Notes under the pieces: model-generated
Told to the model about the DNA's origin: nothing
Seen by the model: the letters and a program-made list of their open reading frames with translations, nothing else
Databases searched by the model: none
Made by a program: the position numbers and the translations under genes
In this document: in pieces, positions 31,839 to 42,531 of the stretch
Position numbering within the stretch: the stretch's first letter is position 1
How the letters are laid out: each line of letters begins with the position of its first letter
Assembly (NCBI RefSeq): GCF_905220565.1
Contig: NC_059412.1
Coordinates: 13,674,125-13,738,124, forward strand
Length of the DNA stretch: 64,000 nucleotides
Reading direction: 5' to 3'
Source of the DNA: Melitaea cinxia
Taxonomy: Eukaryota > Arthropoda > Insecta > Lepidoptera > Nymphalidae

Positions 31839-32097
31839 ACATGCTGCAATTGCAAGCAAAATTATTGTTGTTCTGAATGAAGTTCAAATACTCGACAACA
31901 GATGGCGCCACTACACTTAATTTCCAAGTTGAAGGGTTGGAAAAGCCCTTATATCTTTAAAAACTCGCCCTTTAGGTTAAAACGGAAACTTTTTTGTTCG
32001 AGGGGGGCTATAGGGCGATAGGGCTATCACACTATACAAGTCCCTTTATCGTGCTACTAACTTTTATTATATTAGTTTTATTATAAAAAAATCTTAT

Positions 32098-32576
32098 CGC
32101 GAGAAATGAAGATTCCCGCTAGGTCTCTGTCGCGTATTATAAAACAAGACCTGAAGCTCGATGCTTATCGCCTTTATACAGGACATGCCCTAAATCAATC
32201 TTTACTATTAAAGTGAGTGGATCGATCAAAATGCCTTCTGTCGCGATACGCAGGTGAAAGGCACAGAAATATCTTCTTTACCGATGAAAAACTTCTCGAT
32301 GAAAAGACTCTGCACCTGGTCACAAGGCACGAACTACCCAAGCCTGGCTTGAAACCAACGTTCCGGACTTATAACAGTTAAAGACTGGCCCTCATGTAGC
32401 CCAGACCTCGATCCTTTAGACTTCAAATTATAGTGACATTGAGTATCTTAAAAAATCTTTGGAGCAAGCAGTGGCGAAATTTTCCTTAGAAACAGTACGT
32501 AAATCCATAGATTCGTGGCCAAACAGATTAAAGGCCTGTATAAAAGCTAAAGGTGGCCATTTCGAATAGAATATTT
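32098..32576 (+). pseudogene. Tc1/mariner-type transposase remnant
   Basis: Frames with several shifts and stops read REMKIPARSLSRIIKQDL, YRLYTGHALNQSLLLK, RHRNIFFTDEKLL, WPSCSPDLDPLDFKL and later LETVRKSIDSWPNRLKACIK ending KAKGGHFE. These are the end of the DNA-binding domain, the first catalytic aspartate (TDEK), the SPDLxPLDF motif with the second aspartate, and the usual mariner C-terminus. It is broken in at least three places. No inverted ends were found. Confidence 0.75.
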
Positions 32577-33007
32577 TATTTTTTATTTTTTGCTGAGACA
32601 TTAATAAATATGTAGGTATAAATTTTAATAATATTACATTACTTCATTTAAAAAAAAATACATTTTCGTTTGTAACAGAACTTATGGCTGGACTAGGTAG
32701 TTGAAAATTTAAGCCTAATCTTATGTTGTAACGTATACTGAAATATTGTTAAATTTTTAAGTTATTAAAATATTTTTGAGCATAAGGTTACCGAGAAATT
32801 AATTTCAAAAAACCGAATATTATAGAACGGCGTGTCAAAATTAACGTAAAGCCTGTAAGCAAAGACGTACTTCATAATTTAATTAATTAACGGTAATAAA
32901 CTAAATCTTAGCGACAGAACATCTGCACGCTGCAACACGAAGTAGCGAAGACGCAAATACAGAACAGCTATTCTCAGAAATGGGTTTACTTGGAACAAAA
33001 TATAAAT
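32577..33007. other. No gene seen
   Basis: AT-rich; may hold the remains of the transposon's 3' end. Confidence 0.4.
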
Positions 33008-33290
33008 TATTTATTTTTATTTATTTATTTACTCTTTATTGTACATCACAATATGCAAATACAAAATAATAATAATACAGACAACTTAAGAGTGTGTAGT
33101 ACAAGAGGTCTTATGGCTAGTTAGCCATTTCTTCCAGACAACCCGAAATAGGATTGAATACTATTTATTTAAAGATCGGGTAGGTGGTGCAGTTATATTG
33201 TAATAAACTTACATACAAACATCTACACATTAATACTTACATAAATACATTTATTATGTGATAATGGATGACAAAAGTTTATTAAGGGCG
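33008..33290 (-). mobile_element. LINE 3' end (5'-truncated copy)
   Basis: On the minus strand: TCTGGAAGAAATGGCTAACT, CTAGCCATAAGACCTCTTGT, GTATTTGCATATTGTGATGT, ACAATAAAGAG and an AATA-type tail at 33008-33030. This is the tail layout of the Jockey-group LINE described at 21155, from a different subfamily. Confidence 0.55.
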
Positions 33291-33330
33291 AAAAGTTACA
33301 ATTTAGTAATGTATTGTTAAAATTAATAAC

Positions 33331-33445
33331 CGACTTGAAAAAAAGGAGGGGCTCTCAATTCGACGTATCTTATGTTTGTTACCTCATTAATTTTGGCTGC
33401 TTCATGTGGTCGCATTTAAATTTTATCCTTAAACAAAAACAATTA
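33331..33445 (-). repeat. Repeat A terminal fragment
   Basis: AACCGACTTGAAAAAAAGGA and CTCTCAATTCGACGTATC, the right end of repeat A in reverse. Confidence 0.5.
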
Positions 33446-33574
33446 TTATTACTGCAGATTTGTTACCGAGAATATGTTTAAAATTACTGTGGTTTGTGGA
33501 AAACTAACTAACTAATAATGCTAACTAGGTACCGAATAACTAAATCTATACTTAATATTATAAAGCTGAAGAGT

Positions 33575-33616
33575 TTGTTTGTTTGTTTGTCCGTCCGTCC
33601 GTCCGTCCGTCCGTCC

Positions 33617-33666
<50 letters not shown>

Positions 33667-33682
33667 TTGTTTGTTTGTTTTT
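33575..33682. repeat. Tetranucleotide run (TTGT/CCGT/CTGT)n
   Basis: A run of GTTT, GTCC and GTCT units just inside the Helitron 5' end. It keeps a frame open as a (SVRP/SVCL) repeat, which is not a gene. Confidence 0.85.
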
Positions 33683-34306
33683 TTGAACGCGCTAATCTCA
33701 GAAACTACTGACCCGACTTGAAAACTTATTTTAGTGTTAGATAGCTCATTTATCGGGGAAGGTTATAGGCTATATATCATCACGCTAAGCCTAAGGAGCG
33801 GATGCCTAAGGAGCGGAGCGCCAATGAAGAATGTTTCAAAATCGGGGGTTCTTTTTTCCTTTGGAGAGCTTCCGCTGCCTGCGCTGCGGAAACTGTTAAA
33901 GTTTCGCAAAATCATATATGACAGAACTATTCCTCTTCAAATGATCTAAAAAATGTCCGCGACAGTATATGTATCTTTTAAGATTGACTCACTATAACCT
34001 TTTTATGGTAATCAAATTTGGTCGAAATTGCTGCATTAATGCCAATTATTTTCCAAAGAATTTTATCAACATATTATTAATCCTTATCCAAATAAATGTG
34101 TTGTTGATTAAGAGTATTTAATTGTAAACAAAATTGTCCTTGACATCACTTAATTTCAATTAACATCTTAGAAGATAATACAATTTTAAAATCACTCCGC
34201 AACATAATTAAGTACAAATTTTCCCTAAAAGTTACTTTTAATAGGAGACGGGAAAGTACCTCATTTGGAAAATAAAAATTGAAATTGATCGCGATTTAGA
34301 AAAAGA

Positions 34307-34985
34307 GTGACTAGCATTGAGGGTTTAGTATCAAAAGTTTACCCTGATATCGTCGAAATAGAAAATAAAGATTATCAATGGATGTGTCAAAAGGCAATAT
34401 TGGCGGCGAGAAACAGTAGCGTTGACGAAATTAACGACCTAATTTTAACTAAACTCCCAGGAGTTACTAGTTACCTACACATCTATTGATAATGTAATGG
34501 ATCAAGAAGATGCGGTCCATTACCCACAGGAGTTGCTTAATTCTTTGAACCCGAGTGGCCTTCCCCCACATACCCTCAAGTTGAAAATAGGTGCCCCAAC
34601 AATTTTACTTAGACATCTTAAACCACCAAATTTATATAACGGGACCCGACTTCAAGTCAAATTTCTGCGCAACAACGTGATCGTAGTAATAGTTTTGACT
34701 GGTCCAGCAGTTGGTCAAACAGTGCTCGCAAACCTCGCATCCAAATGATTCCAAATGTTCCAAAAATTCCAAACCTTTTAATTTTAAAAGAATTCAACTT
34801 TCCGTTAAGTAATCTTCTGCCGTAACAATTAATAAATCACAGGGGCAAATATTTAAATATGTAGGAATCGATTTACGTCAAGACTGCTTTTCACACGGCT
34901 AACTATCTGTCGCGTTCTCAAAATCGGGTTGCGGAGAAAATTATTATGTTCTTCTACCACAAGAAAATAATTGTATTTGCTCGCA
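34307..34985 (+). pseudogene. Helitron helicase C-terminal remnant
   Basis: Reads LVSKVYPDIVEIENKDYQW, QKAILAARNSSVDEINDLIL, TKLPG. After a frameshift near 34480 it reads YPQELLNSLNPSGLPPHTLK, LKIGAPTILLRHLKPPNLYN and GTRLQVKFL. A degraded end with FHTANYLSRSQNRVAEKI follows. Blocks and order match the helicase domain of Helitron Rep-Hel proteins up to the 'SHGQLYVAxSRV' end. At least one frameshift and several stops are present. It covers the part lost from the copy at 30819 and overlaps it in the first block. Confidence 0.8.
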
Positions 34986-35432
34986 AACGAAAAAAAACCG
35001 ACTTCAATTACAGCGACAAGTAATATAAAGTAGGTAGACGAAAAAATAGTCAAGTAAATACGCATTATCAAAGATTACTCAAAAAATTGTAATCAAATCT
35101 CGTTGAAATTTAAATGTAACCACATGATAAACATTAACTTTCGATTAAATTAAAAATCATCAAAATCGGTACACCCAATAAAAAGTTACGTTATATAATT
35201 GTATTATGTATTTATGTACAACGTTGGTTGACGAAAAAATAGTCAAGTATAAACGCATTATTGGATATAACTCGAAAAGTAGTCATTAGATCTCAAATAA
35301 ATTTTAATGGAACCAAATGATATGCACCACGTTTTGATTTAAAAACCATTGTCGAAATCGATCAACTCAGTCAAAAGTTTTGAAGTAACATACATAAAAA
35401 AATACAGTCGAATTGAGAACCTCCTCCTTTTC
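34970..35432 (+). mobile_element. Repeat A copy
   Basis: TTGCTCGCAAACGAAAAAAA and ACCGACTTCAATTAC at the left; ATTGAGAACCTCCTCCTTTT at the right, where the final GAAGTCGGTT is lost. Contains two GACGAAAAAATAGTC blocks. Confidence 0.6.
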
Positions 35433-35682
35433 AGTCAGTCAGTTAATAAAACTTAAATATAATTTATGTAGAAGTACTTTAATATTTTTTTATATTCTAT
35501 TAAAAACTTCTTAATTGCGATCATAATAACAGAAATTGACGAGGACGAAGTCGCGGGCAACAGCTAGTAACAAATAAATTGACCACTAAGAATGTTTTAA
35601 AACTCAAATGAAGCAGTCAGCTCGCTCTCAGCCTTAGTTTAATAGAGAAAAAACTATAATCCCAAATATATACATATATATA

Positions 35683-36266
35683 CTAGCTGTGCCCGCGGCT
35701 TCGCCCGCGTTGAAATCAGTGTGTCACAAAGTTTTCCCGGCAAACTTCCAGTGAAACTCTCATCAAAATCGGCTTAGCCGTTCAGTAGATTTTGAGGAAA
35801 TCGATCACATACACTTTTAGGGACTATGTTTTATAATACACCAACTGTTGCCCGCGACTACGACTACGATCAAGATGTTTAACGCAAATTATTTTTTTAT
35901 TTCAGTCACTTGAAATGCTTATCACGCTGAGTAACTTTTGAAAAGGCACAGGTAGTATAATTTAATAGTTATTTTTATAAAACCTCTCTATACACAACAT
36001 TTTTAGTTTTATTTTCAGGCTGCAGTATAAATAACCTATCAGGCGAACTTATAGCTACTGTATATGTCTCATACAAACCATCAACCCCAATTAAACCCCC
36101 TTAGCGGTGGAATATCGCAAAATCCGTTCTTAGCGGACGTCTACTAACTATAATCTACCTCCCTGCTGCTGCTTCTTCTTTGTCCATCCTAGATGAATGG
36201 ATCATCCAGCGGTTTTTGAGTTCTCGTGATGAGTGAGTCAGTGACCTTTCTATTATATATATATAT
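35683..36266 (-). mobile_element. Helitron family G, full-length unit
   Basis: CTAG at 35683-35686 next to the hairpin CGCGG-CTTCGC-CCGCG, with the same body as 518-1128 (GTTTTCCCGGCAAACTTCCA, TCGATCACATACACTTTT). The 5' terminus lies in a TA run near 36266. Confidence 0.65.
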
Positions 36267-38206
36267 ATACCGAAAGGTCACTCATCACGACATCTCCGAG
36301 ACTATAACACCTACAAACTTGAAATTTGGCAGGTAGGCTCCTTATAGGACGTAGACATCCTCTAAGAACGGATTTTGCAAACTCGACCCTTGAATATTTT
36401 TATGTTAAATATTTTAATTTCGATTTGTTTTCTAAAAATACATTATTTGGACACCTTTTGCACCATCTATAGAGTATAAATTTTAAATTTCAAGTCTCTT
36501 ACTTCAAAAACATAGGACTTTCATACAAACTTCCAACCCCCGTTTTACACCCTTAGGGGTCGAGTTTCGTAAAATTCCTTCTTAGGGGATGTCTACGTTC
36601 TATAAGAAACCTACCTGCCAATCATTACAGCCCATACAGTCCACTGCTAGACACAGGCCTCCATAAGTTCTGTTCTTATTCTGTTCTATTCTATTCTATT
36701 CTGTTCTATTGTGTTCTGTTCTATTCTGTTCTATGCTGTTCTATTCTGTTCTATTCTGTTCTGTACTATTCTGTTCTGTTCTATTCTGTTCTATTCTGTT
36801 CTGTTCTATTCTGTTCTATTCTGTTCTGTACTATTCTGTTCTGTTCTGTTCTATTCTGTTCCGTTCTATTCTGTTCTGTTCTTATTCTGTTCTATTCTAT
36901 TCTGTTCTATTCTATTTTGTTCTCTACTCTGTTTAGTTTTGTTCTGTTCTGTTTTCACAGAAACAGAACCAAAATGGATTTATTTTTTCACAGAACAGAA
37001 CAAACAGAGTAACAGAGTTCAACAGAAATTCTGTTCTCTACTATTCTGTTCTGTTCTATTCTGTTCTCTTCTGTTCTGTTCTGTTCTTATTCTATTCTGT
37101 TTTGTTCTGTTCTATTCTGTTCTGTCCTTATTCTGTTCTATTCTATTCTGTTCTGTTCTTATTCTGTTCTGTTCTTATTCTGTTTTGTTCTGTTCTGTTC
37201 TATTCTGTTCTGTACTATTCTGTTCTATTCTATTCTGTTCTATTCTTATTCTGTTCTATTATATTCTGTTCTTAATCTGTTCTATTCTGTTCTGTTCTTA
37301 TTCTGTTCTAGTCTGTTCTGTTCTATTCTGTTCTATGCTGTTCTATTCTGTTCTGTACTATTCTGTTCTATTCTGTTCTGGTCTGTTCTTATTCTGTTCT
37401 GTTCTTATTCTGTTCTATTCTGTTCTGTACTATTCTGTTCTATTCTATTCTGTTCTTATTCTGTTCTTATTCTGTTCTATGCTGTTCTGTTCTATTCTAT
37501 TCTGTTCTGTTCTATTCTGTTCTGTTCTATTCTGTTCTATTCTGTTCTGTTCTATTCTGTTCTATTCTATTCTGTTCTGTTCTATTCTGTTCTGTTCAAT
37601 TCTGTTCTGTTCTTATTCTGTTCCATTCTATTCTGTTCTATTCTATTCTGTTCTATTCTATTCTGTTCTGTTCTGTTCTATTCTATTTTGTTCTTTATTC
37701 TGTTTAGTTTTGTTCAAATTTCAAGTCTCTTACTTCAAAAACATAGGACTTTCATACAAACTACCAACCCCTGTTTTACCCCCCTAGGGATTGAGTTTTG
37801 TAAAATCCATTCTTAGGGATGTTTAAGCCTTATAAGGAGCCTACCTGCCAAATTTCAAGCTTGTAGGTGTTATAGTTTCGGAGATTTCGTGATGACTAAG
37901 TCAACCTACCATCCCCCGTTGTAACCCCAAAATGGATTTATTTTCTAAAGATACATTATTTGGACACCTTCTCACAATCTATAGAGCATACATTTTAAAT
38001 TTCAAGTCTCTTACTTCAAAAACATAGGACTTTCATATAAACTTCCAACCCCCGTTTTACCCCCTTAAGGGTCGAGTTTCGTAAAATCCGTTCTTAGCGG
38101 ATGTCGACGTTCTATAAGGAGCCTACCTGCCAAATTTCAAGTTCGTAGGTGTTATAGTTTCGGAGATTTCGTGATGAGTGACCTTTCGCTTTTATATATG
38201 TATAGA
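36267..38206 (-). repeat. Helitron-G 5'-half array with an inverted piece and a microsatellite
   Basis: From 36270 to about 36390 the G sequence runs in plus orientation (CCGAAAGGTCACTCATCACG). It then returns to minus orientation, is split by the pentanucleotide array, and resumes as units near 37716 and 37945. It ends at a Helitron 5' terminus (A|TC at 38206 on the minus strand). This mirrors the layout at 1129-2219. A 40-bp element-C tail scrap sits at about 36625-36668. Confidence 0.55.
36670..37715. repeat. Pentanucleotide microsatellite (TTCTR)n, about 1 kb
   Basis: Two blocks (36670-36955 and 37030-37715) of TTCTG/TTCTA with occasional TTCTTA. Both end in CTGTTTAGTTTTGTTC, so they look like duplicates. 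The 75 bp between them runs as the reverse complement (CAGAACAGAACA) and keeps the Helitron scrap AAAATGGATTTATTTT. Long open frames of Leu-Phe-Cys-Ser repeats across it are artefacts. Confidence 0.9.
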
Positions 38207-38384
38207 TATATATATATATATAAATGAATGTTTGTCTGTATATCCTTTATAGAATCGTAAACTATGCATTTGATCATGTCATGCATCTTCAGCAAAGTGT
38301 TGTGCCACAAAGGTTTCTGAGTTGGTACGACCAGAAAATTAAAAATAAAAAGCATAGCAACGCGCGCAGGGTAAATACAGCTAG
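38207..38384 (+). mobile_element. Short Helitron-like element
   Basis: TATATAAATGAATGTTTGTC at the left, CGCGCGCAGGGTAAATACAG then CTAG|T at 38381-38385. The body has CTTTATAGAATCGTAAACTA. Confidence 0.5.
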
Positions 38385-38553
38385 TAATATTATAAATTTG
38401 AATGTAAGTTTGTTTGTTACGTTTTCACGCAAAAACCACGTAACGGATTATCATGAAATTTTGTACACATATTCTTGGAGGTATTAGAAGAAACACAGCA
38501 TACTTTTTATTTAAAAAAAATTCAATGCGAGCGAAGCCGAGGGTAAAAGCTAG
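38385..38553 (+). mobile_element. Short Helitron-like element, adjoining the previous one
   Basis: Begins TAATATTATAAATTTGAATG directly at the previous CTAG and ends GCGAAGCCGAGGGTAAAAG then CTAG|T at 38550-38554. The body has ACGCAAAAACCACGTAACGG. Confidence 0.5.
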
Positions 38554-38852
38554 TACTATATACTTTCAACTTTTACTTTATATGTTTATCAAATACGATA
38601 AAAAAATTAACAGACAAATTAAAATAAATAAAATATGTAGGACCTACCATTCCATTCCTACCATTTCTGTATTAACACTCTTCTGTAGACGCAACGCCGT
38701 GTTACTTTGTATAATTAAAAGTTACGTCTAACAGAATCTCGGATGATTTACTACACACAGCATCTCACATTATGATAGTTGTAAGATAATGAACAATGTT
38801 TCTCATAATTTCACTATACACAGTACCTGGAAGTGCAAGCTTTATTTTACAA
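38554..38852. other. No gene seen
   Basis: AT-rich. Confidence 0.45.
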
Positions 38853-39093
38853 CTAGCTGTGCCCGTGACTTCGCGTGGAATTTAACAAAAAAGTTATTTT
38901 TCAGTTTACAGAGTTATAAAATAAATAAATTTCTTAAATAAAATTATCCTAAGTTATTCCTAAGCTATCTGCCAGTGAAAGTCCCGTCAAAATCGGTAAA
39001 ATTGTAAAAAATGTGTTTTTTGTATATGCGCCGTGTAAAAGCGGTTATTTTAATATTACAAACGGACGCTCCAATTTTATTTATTTGTATAGA
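38853..39093 (-). mobile_element. Non-autonomous Helitron, family F
   Basis: CTAG at 38853-38856 with GTGCCCGTGACTTCGCGTGG; 5' end A|TCTATACAAATAAATAAAAT at 39093. Confidence 0.7.
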
Positions 39094-39224
39094 TCAGCTC
39101 CATCTATTCGAGTTTTTGTGGACTTTTAAATTTAATTCGACAAAATTTAAGAAAGGAAGACCACGTAATAACAACACACACAAACAACCATCAAAATTCA
39201 TATAATTCGTGCCTATCTTGGGCC

Positions 39225-39510
39225 TAAAATAAAGTTATCCCGGAGGCAACGTACCCCGATGAGGAAAGCCCGGGTAAGGAGGTGAATCTCTAGTACCGAC
39301 TGGGCAAAATCTGGAGCAGCCCGACTGATGACATCAAACTTACAGAAGATCATACCCTTACCCGCTGTCTGAGGAAGCCAGAATGTTGTATAAAATTGTG
39401 AAAGTAACTCTTAAGCGTAGAAAATATTAAATAGTTTGTAAGATCTATGAGGGTGGCATCGTCAGACTGACCGACCCTCCATAAATAATAAAGATTTAAA
39501 AAAAAAAGAA
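39225..39510 (+). repeat. Poly-A tailed retroelement 3' fragment
   Basis: CCGGAGGCAACGTACCCCGA, a repeat-E-like GGAGCAGCCCGACTGATG, then GAGGGTGGCATCGTCAGACT, AATAATAAAG and an A run. Polyadenylation-type signal plus A tail indicate a retroposed 3' end; clade unknown. Confidence 0.45.
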
Positions 39511-39551
39511 GTTTATACCCAAATAATATTACTCTCGTGAAAATATCACAG

Positions 39552-39886
39552 TATTAATCATCATTACAGCCTATACAGTCCACTGCTGGACATAGGCCTC
39601 CACAAGTTTACGCCAAAAATAACGTGAATTCATGTGTTTTGCCCACAGTCACCACGCTGGGCAGGCGGGTTGGTGACCGCAGTACTGGCTTTGTCGCACC
39701 GAAGACGCTGCTGCCCGTCTTCGGCCTGTGTATTTCAAAGCCAGCAGTTGGATGGTTATCCCGCCACCGGTCGGCTTTTTAAGTTCCAAGATGGTAGCGG
39801 AACTGTCTTATCCCTTAGTCGCCTCTTACGACACCCACGGGAAGAGAGGGGGTGGCTATATTCTTTGGTACCGTAGTCACACAGTA
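39552..39886 (-). mobile_element. SINE-like element C
   Basis: Minus-strand copy from TACAGTCCACTGCTGGACAT to TACCGTAGTCACACAG. Frames on both strands across it are shared by all copies and are not genes. Confidence 0.7.
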
Positions 39887-39894
39887 TTAATATG

Positions 39895-40010
39895 TGTAAG
39901 GTATCCAGCGCTCCCGGAGATAAGCAAAGGGGACTGGGGGAACAACGGGGTTGGCGACATGTTTGAAATACTCCTGGTGTTGCAGAGGTCATAAGTTACA
40001 GCAATACTTA
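39895..40010 (+). repeat. Degraded repeat-E-like fragment
   Basis: GGGTTGGCGACATG..TACTCCTGGTGTTGCAG and ATAAGTTACAGCAATACTTA resemble the 3' half of repeat E. Confidence 0.35.
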
Positions 40011-40036
40011 GCCTCTTTGAATCATGAAAAAAAATA

Positions 40037-40210
40037 TCTAAACTAATATTATAAAACTGAAATGTTTTGTTATATTTTAAACACGATAATTTCAAGAACA
40101 ACTAGTCCGAATTGAAAAATTCATTTTGTGTTGTATAGCCTATATACCGAGGAAGGCTATAGGCTATTTATCCTGAAATTAGCGCATGTTAAGCCACGGG
40201 GCACAGCTAG
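40037..40210 (+). mobile_element. Short non-autonomous Helitron
   Basis: A|TCTAAACTAATATTATAAAA at 40036-40037 and CACGGGGCACAG then CTAG|T at 40207-40211. The body has GAGGAAGGCTATAGGCTATT, shared with 33543. Confidence 0.65.
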
Positions 40211-40469
40211 TATCGTAATATCATTAATCGTTACCGTCTAAATGCTGTTAGATTATACACAAGAACATAGCAACAGCGATTTACTTCCGTTTGTTTCGCA
40301 TTTTTTTAATCAAGTAAAAAGCTGGAACAACCTAATTCCGAAAGCAACTCTGGTGATTATAGCGTGGCAATGTAAGGCACTTATTAGAATTAAAAAATAC
40401 GAAAAAATGCTTCGTTTGACATTAGGAATAATCATTATGAGATATAATGCTTTGAGTGATAATAGGCGA

Positions 40470-40792
40470 ATTTTGCATAACCTTCGTTCGTTTGTGTCAC
40501 TAAAACTCAAGAATGGCTGGACCGATTTGGGTAATTTTGTTCTTGAAATATAATTTGTGAATGGACAGGAAGGTTTGGTGAGAAACACACATAATAAGCA
40601 ACGAAAAGTACTAATACCGACAATTTAATTTGCCAATACGAAATTTTCTGTGGCTTTGAAATATTTGATGTCTTTTGTCAAAAAAAAAAATGTCAATTGG
40701 TTATTACATATTTATAGATGCATTCAGAAAATATGTTGGGCATATTTTTCCCAAATATATTTAGGTGATACGAATTTCACTGGGTCATCTAG
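40470..40792 (+). mobile_element. Helitron-like element, family H
   Basis: AATGGCTGGACCGATTTGGG at the start and ACTGGGTCATCTAG|T at 40789-40793. Shares TGATGTCTTTTGTCAAAAAA with 49012-49283. The 103-codon frame at 40242-40553 overlaps it and is not supported as a gene. Confidence 0.5.
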
Positions 40793-40969
40793 TTTACTAT
40801 AAAATGACACATTAGCACAGTCGGCAGTGAGTATGCATTTCGGGATTCTTTAGCGCAGTTTGCAGTGGCCTTGAATTTCACTTATAAACCTATTTTGACT
40901 AAACGAATGCTTTTATTTCAATGATTTATTTTGTTACTCATAGCAGAGAACATATCCGCCACCCGCACT

Positions 40970-41057
40970 AGAGCGGCGTGGTGGATTAAACTCTAATCCT
41001 TCTCCTACGTAGAGAAAGAGGTCTGTGCCCAACAGTCGGATGATACAGACTGAATGT
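40970..41057 (+). repeat. SINE D tail fragment
   Basis: GCGGCGTGGTGGATTAAACT to GATGATACAGACTGAATG. Confidence 0.55.
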
Positions 41058-41595
41058 AATTGGAATAATCAATATAATCAATGGTAACAGTTCTTGGGAG
41101 TAAATTCCAGCCGCGTATCAGATTTGACACATACAAGGTTTCGTTACAGCTAATTTTTTTACGGACAAATTTTTCAAAGCCTAAACGCTGTCAATCCAAC
41201 CCTTTATTCACATGAAGATAATTTAAATACTCAAAAACAATAATAAGCGTCGTACCGTATTCCAATTTTAAAATAGATCAACGCTTTTAATACTTTCATG
41301 AATATATTTATTCTTAATAAATCTTTTCACTATCAGTCAGTTAACACGCGAGTGTAAAGGCTGGCTTGCGTTTGTTTTTCGTTAAAATTAACCGTACGGT
41401 TTGTTAAAACGATCATTTCAACGTATTTACGTTAATATCACGTTAATTGTTGCCGGAATCGTCTTACTGTGGATTTGCAGTTTAATTAATTACCTTATTA
41501 TGTCATTGGTTTTTTTTTATATTATGGTTACATATTTTGTAATAATACCCCTTGTAATGTTGTCTGTATTTTGTAAATGTAATCTTATATATATA
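41058..41595. other. No gene seen
   Basis: A 72-codon hydrophobic frame (41401-41619) runs into element C and has no support. Confidence 0.45.
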
Positions 41596-41597
41596 TG

Positions 41598-41925
41598 TAC
41601 TGTGTGGCTACGGCACTAAAGAATTTAGCCACCCCCTCTCTTCCCGTGGGTGTCGTAAGAGGCGACTAAGGGATAACAAGGTTCCACAACCATCTTGGAA
41701 CTTAAGAAGCCCACTGGTGGCGGGATAACCATCCAACTGCTGGCTTTGAAATACACAGGCCGAAGACGGGCAGCAGCGTCTTCGGTGCGACAAAGCCAGT
41801 ACTGCGGTCACCAACCCGCCTGCCCAGCGTGGTGACTATGGGCAAAACACATGAGTTCACGTTATTTTTGGCGTAAACTTGTGGAGGCCTATGTCCAGCA
41901 GTGGACTGTATAGGCTGTAATAATA
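41598..41925 (+). mobile_element. SINE-like element C
   Basis: TACTGTGTGGCTACGGCACT to CAGTGGACTGTATAGGCTG, then TAATAATAAT in place of the ATG-type tail. Confidence 0.7.
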
Positions 41926-41943
41926 ATAATAAAAATAAAATAA

Positions 41944-42146
41944 TCTTATATATAAAATTCTCGTGTCACAATGCTAGTTACAATTCTTTTCAAAAACGGC
42001 TGGACCGATTTTTATGAGATTTTATGTGCATATCGGATAGGTTTGAGAATTGGCCAACATCTGTTTTTCATTCCCCTAAGTTATAAAACGGGGATTAAAG
42101 GGGTTAATAACATAGATAGCAAAACAACGTTTGCGGGGTCAGCTAG
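41944..42146 (+). mobile_element. Short non-autonomous Helitron, family B
   Basis: Clean A|TCTTATATATAAAATTCTCG start and GCGGGGTCAGCTAG|T end. Confidence 0.75.
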
Positions 42147-42531
42147 TATATATGTATGTATTTCAGTTGTAACGTACCCACACATATACGAACTTTTTAT
42201 ATCAGGATAGTAAATATCAAACCTCATTTTACATGTTTATAAAAATAATTTTTTGCTAATTGTAAAGAATTTATATTAATACTTTTTATTCATACTATTT
42301 TTATATTTTACTATATGTACATTATTTTTATTATCCTTTAGTATGTTAGAGATAACAAAGATATTATCATTACTCCACTAGGTAGCTACAGGGTTAAACT
42401 ATAGATAGGCGTAATTAGATATATCATCCTAATGAGTAGAGAAGCCGAAAAGGCCTACAATGTTAACAGCTAATGTATGTTAAACTATTTAAGAATTTTT
42501 GCACCAAATTTTTGGACTCTATTTTATTTTT
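42147..42531. other. No gene seen
   Basis: AT-rich. Confidence 0.45.

Larger units (their letters stand above)
33543..35567 (+). mobile_element. Decayed Helitron with helicase remnant
   Basis: A|TCTATACTTAATATTATAAA at 33542-33543 is a Helitron-type 5' end also seen at 40037. ACGAAGTCGCGGGCAACAG then CTAG|T at 35564-35568 is a typical 3' end. A helicase remnant in the same orientation lies between. The three parts may therefore be one internally deleted autonomous copy, later invaded by repeat A (34970-35432). That they form one element is inference. Confidence 0.5.

Noticed and set aside
33518..33721. 67-codon frame with SVRPSVCLSV repeats
   Set aside because: Product of the tetranucleotide run inside a Helitron.
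36711..37787. 358-codon frame rich in Leu-Phe-Cys-Ser
   Set aside because: It is the translation of the pentanucleotide microsatellite; a 5-bp unit without stops keeps all phases open.
39634..39994. Conserved 68-88-codon frames seen in several places (10649, 27344, 39634, 41608)
   Set aside because: The same frames recur because element C recurs; they are not maintained as proteins.
40242..40553. 103-codon plus-strand frame
   Set aside because: It runs into a Helitron-like repeat and its end encodes the repeat's AATGGCTGGACCGATTT block, so it is chance.
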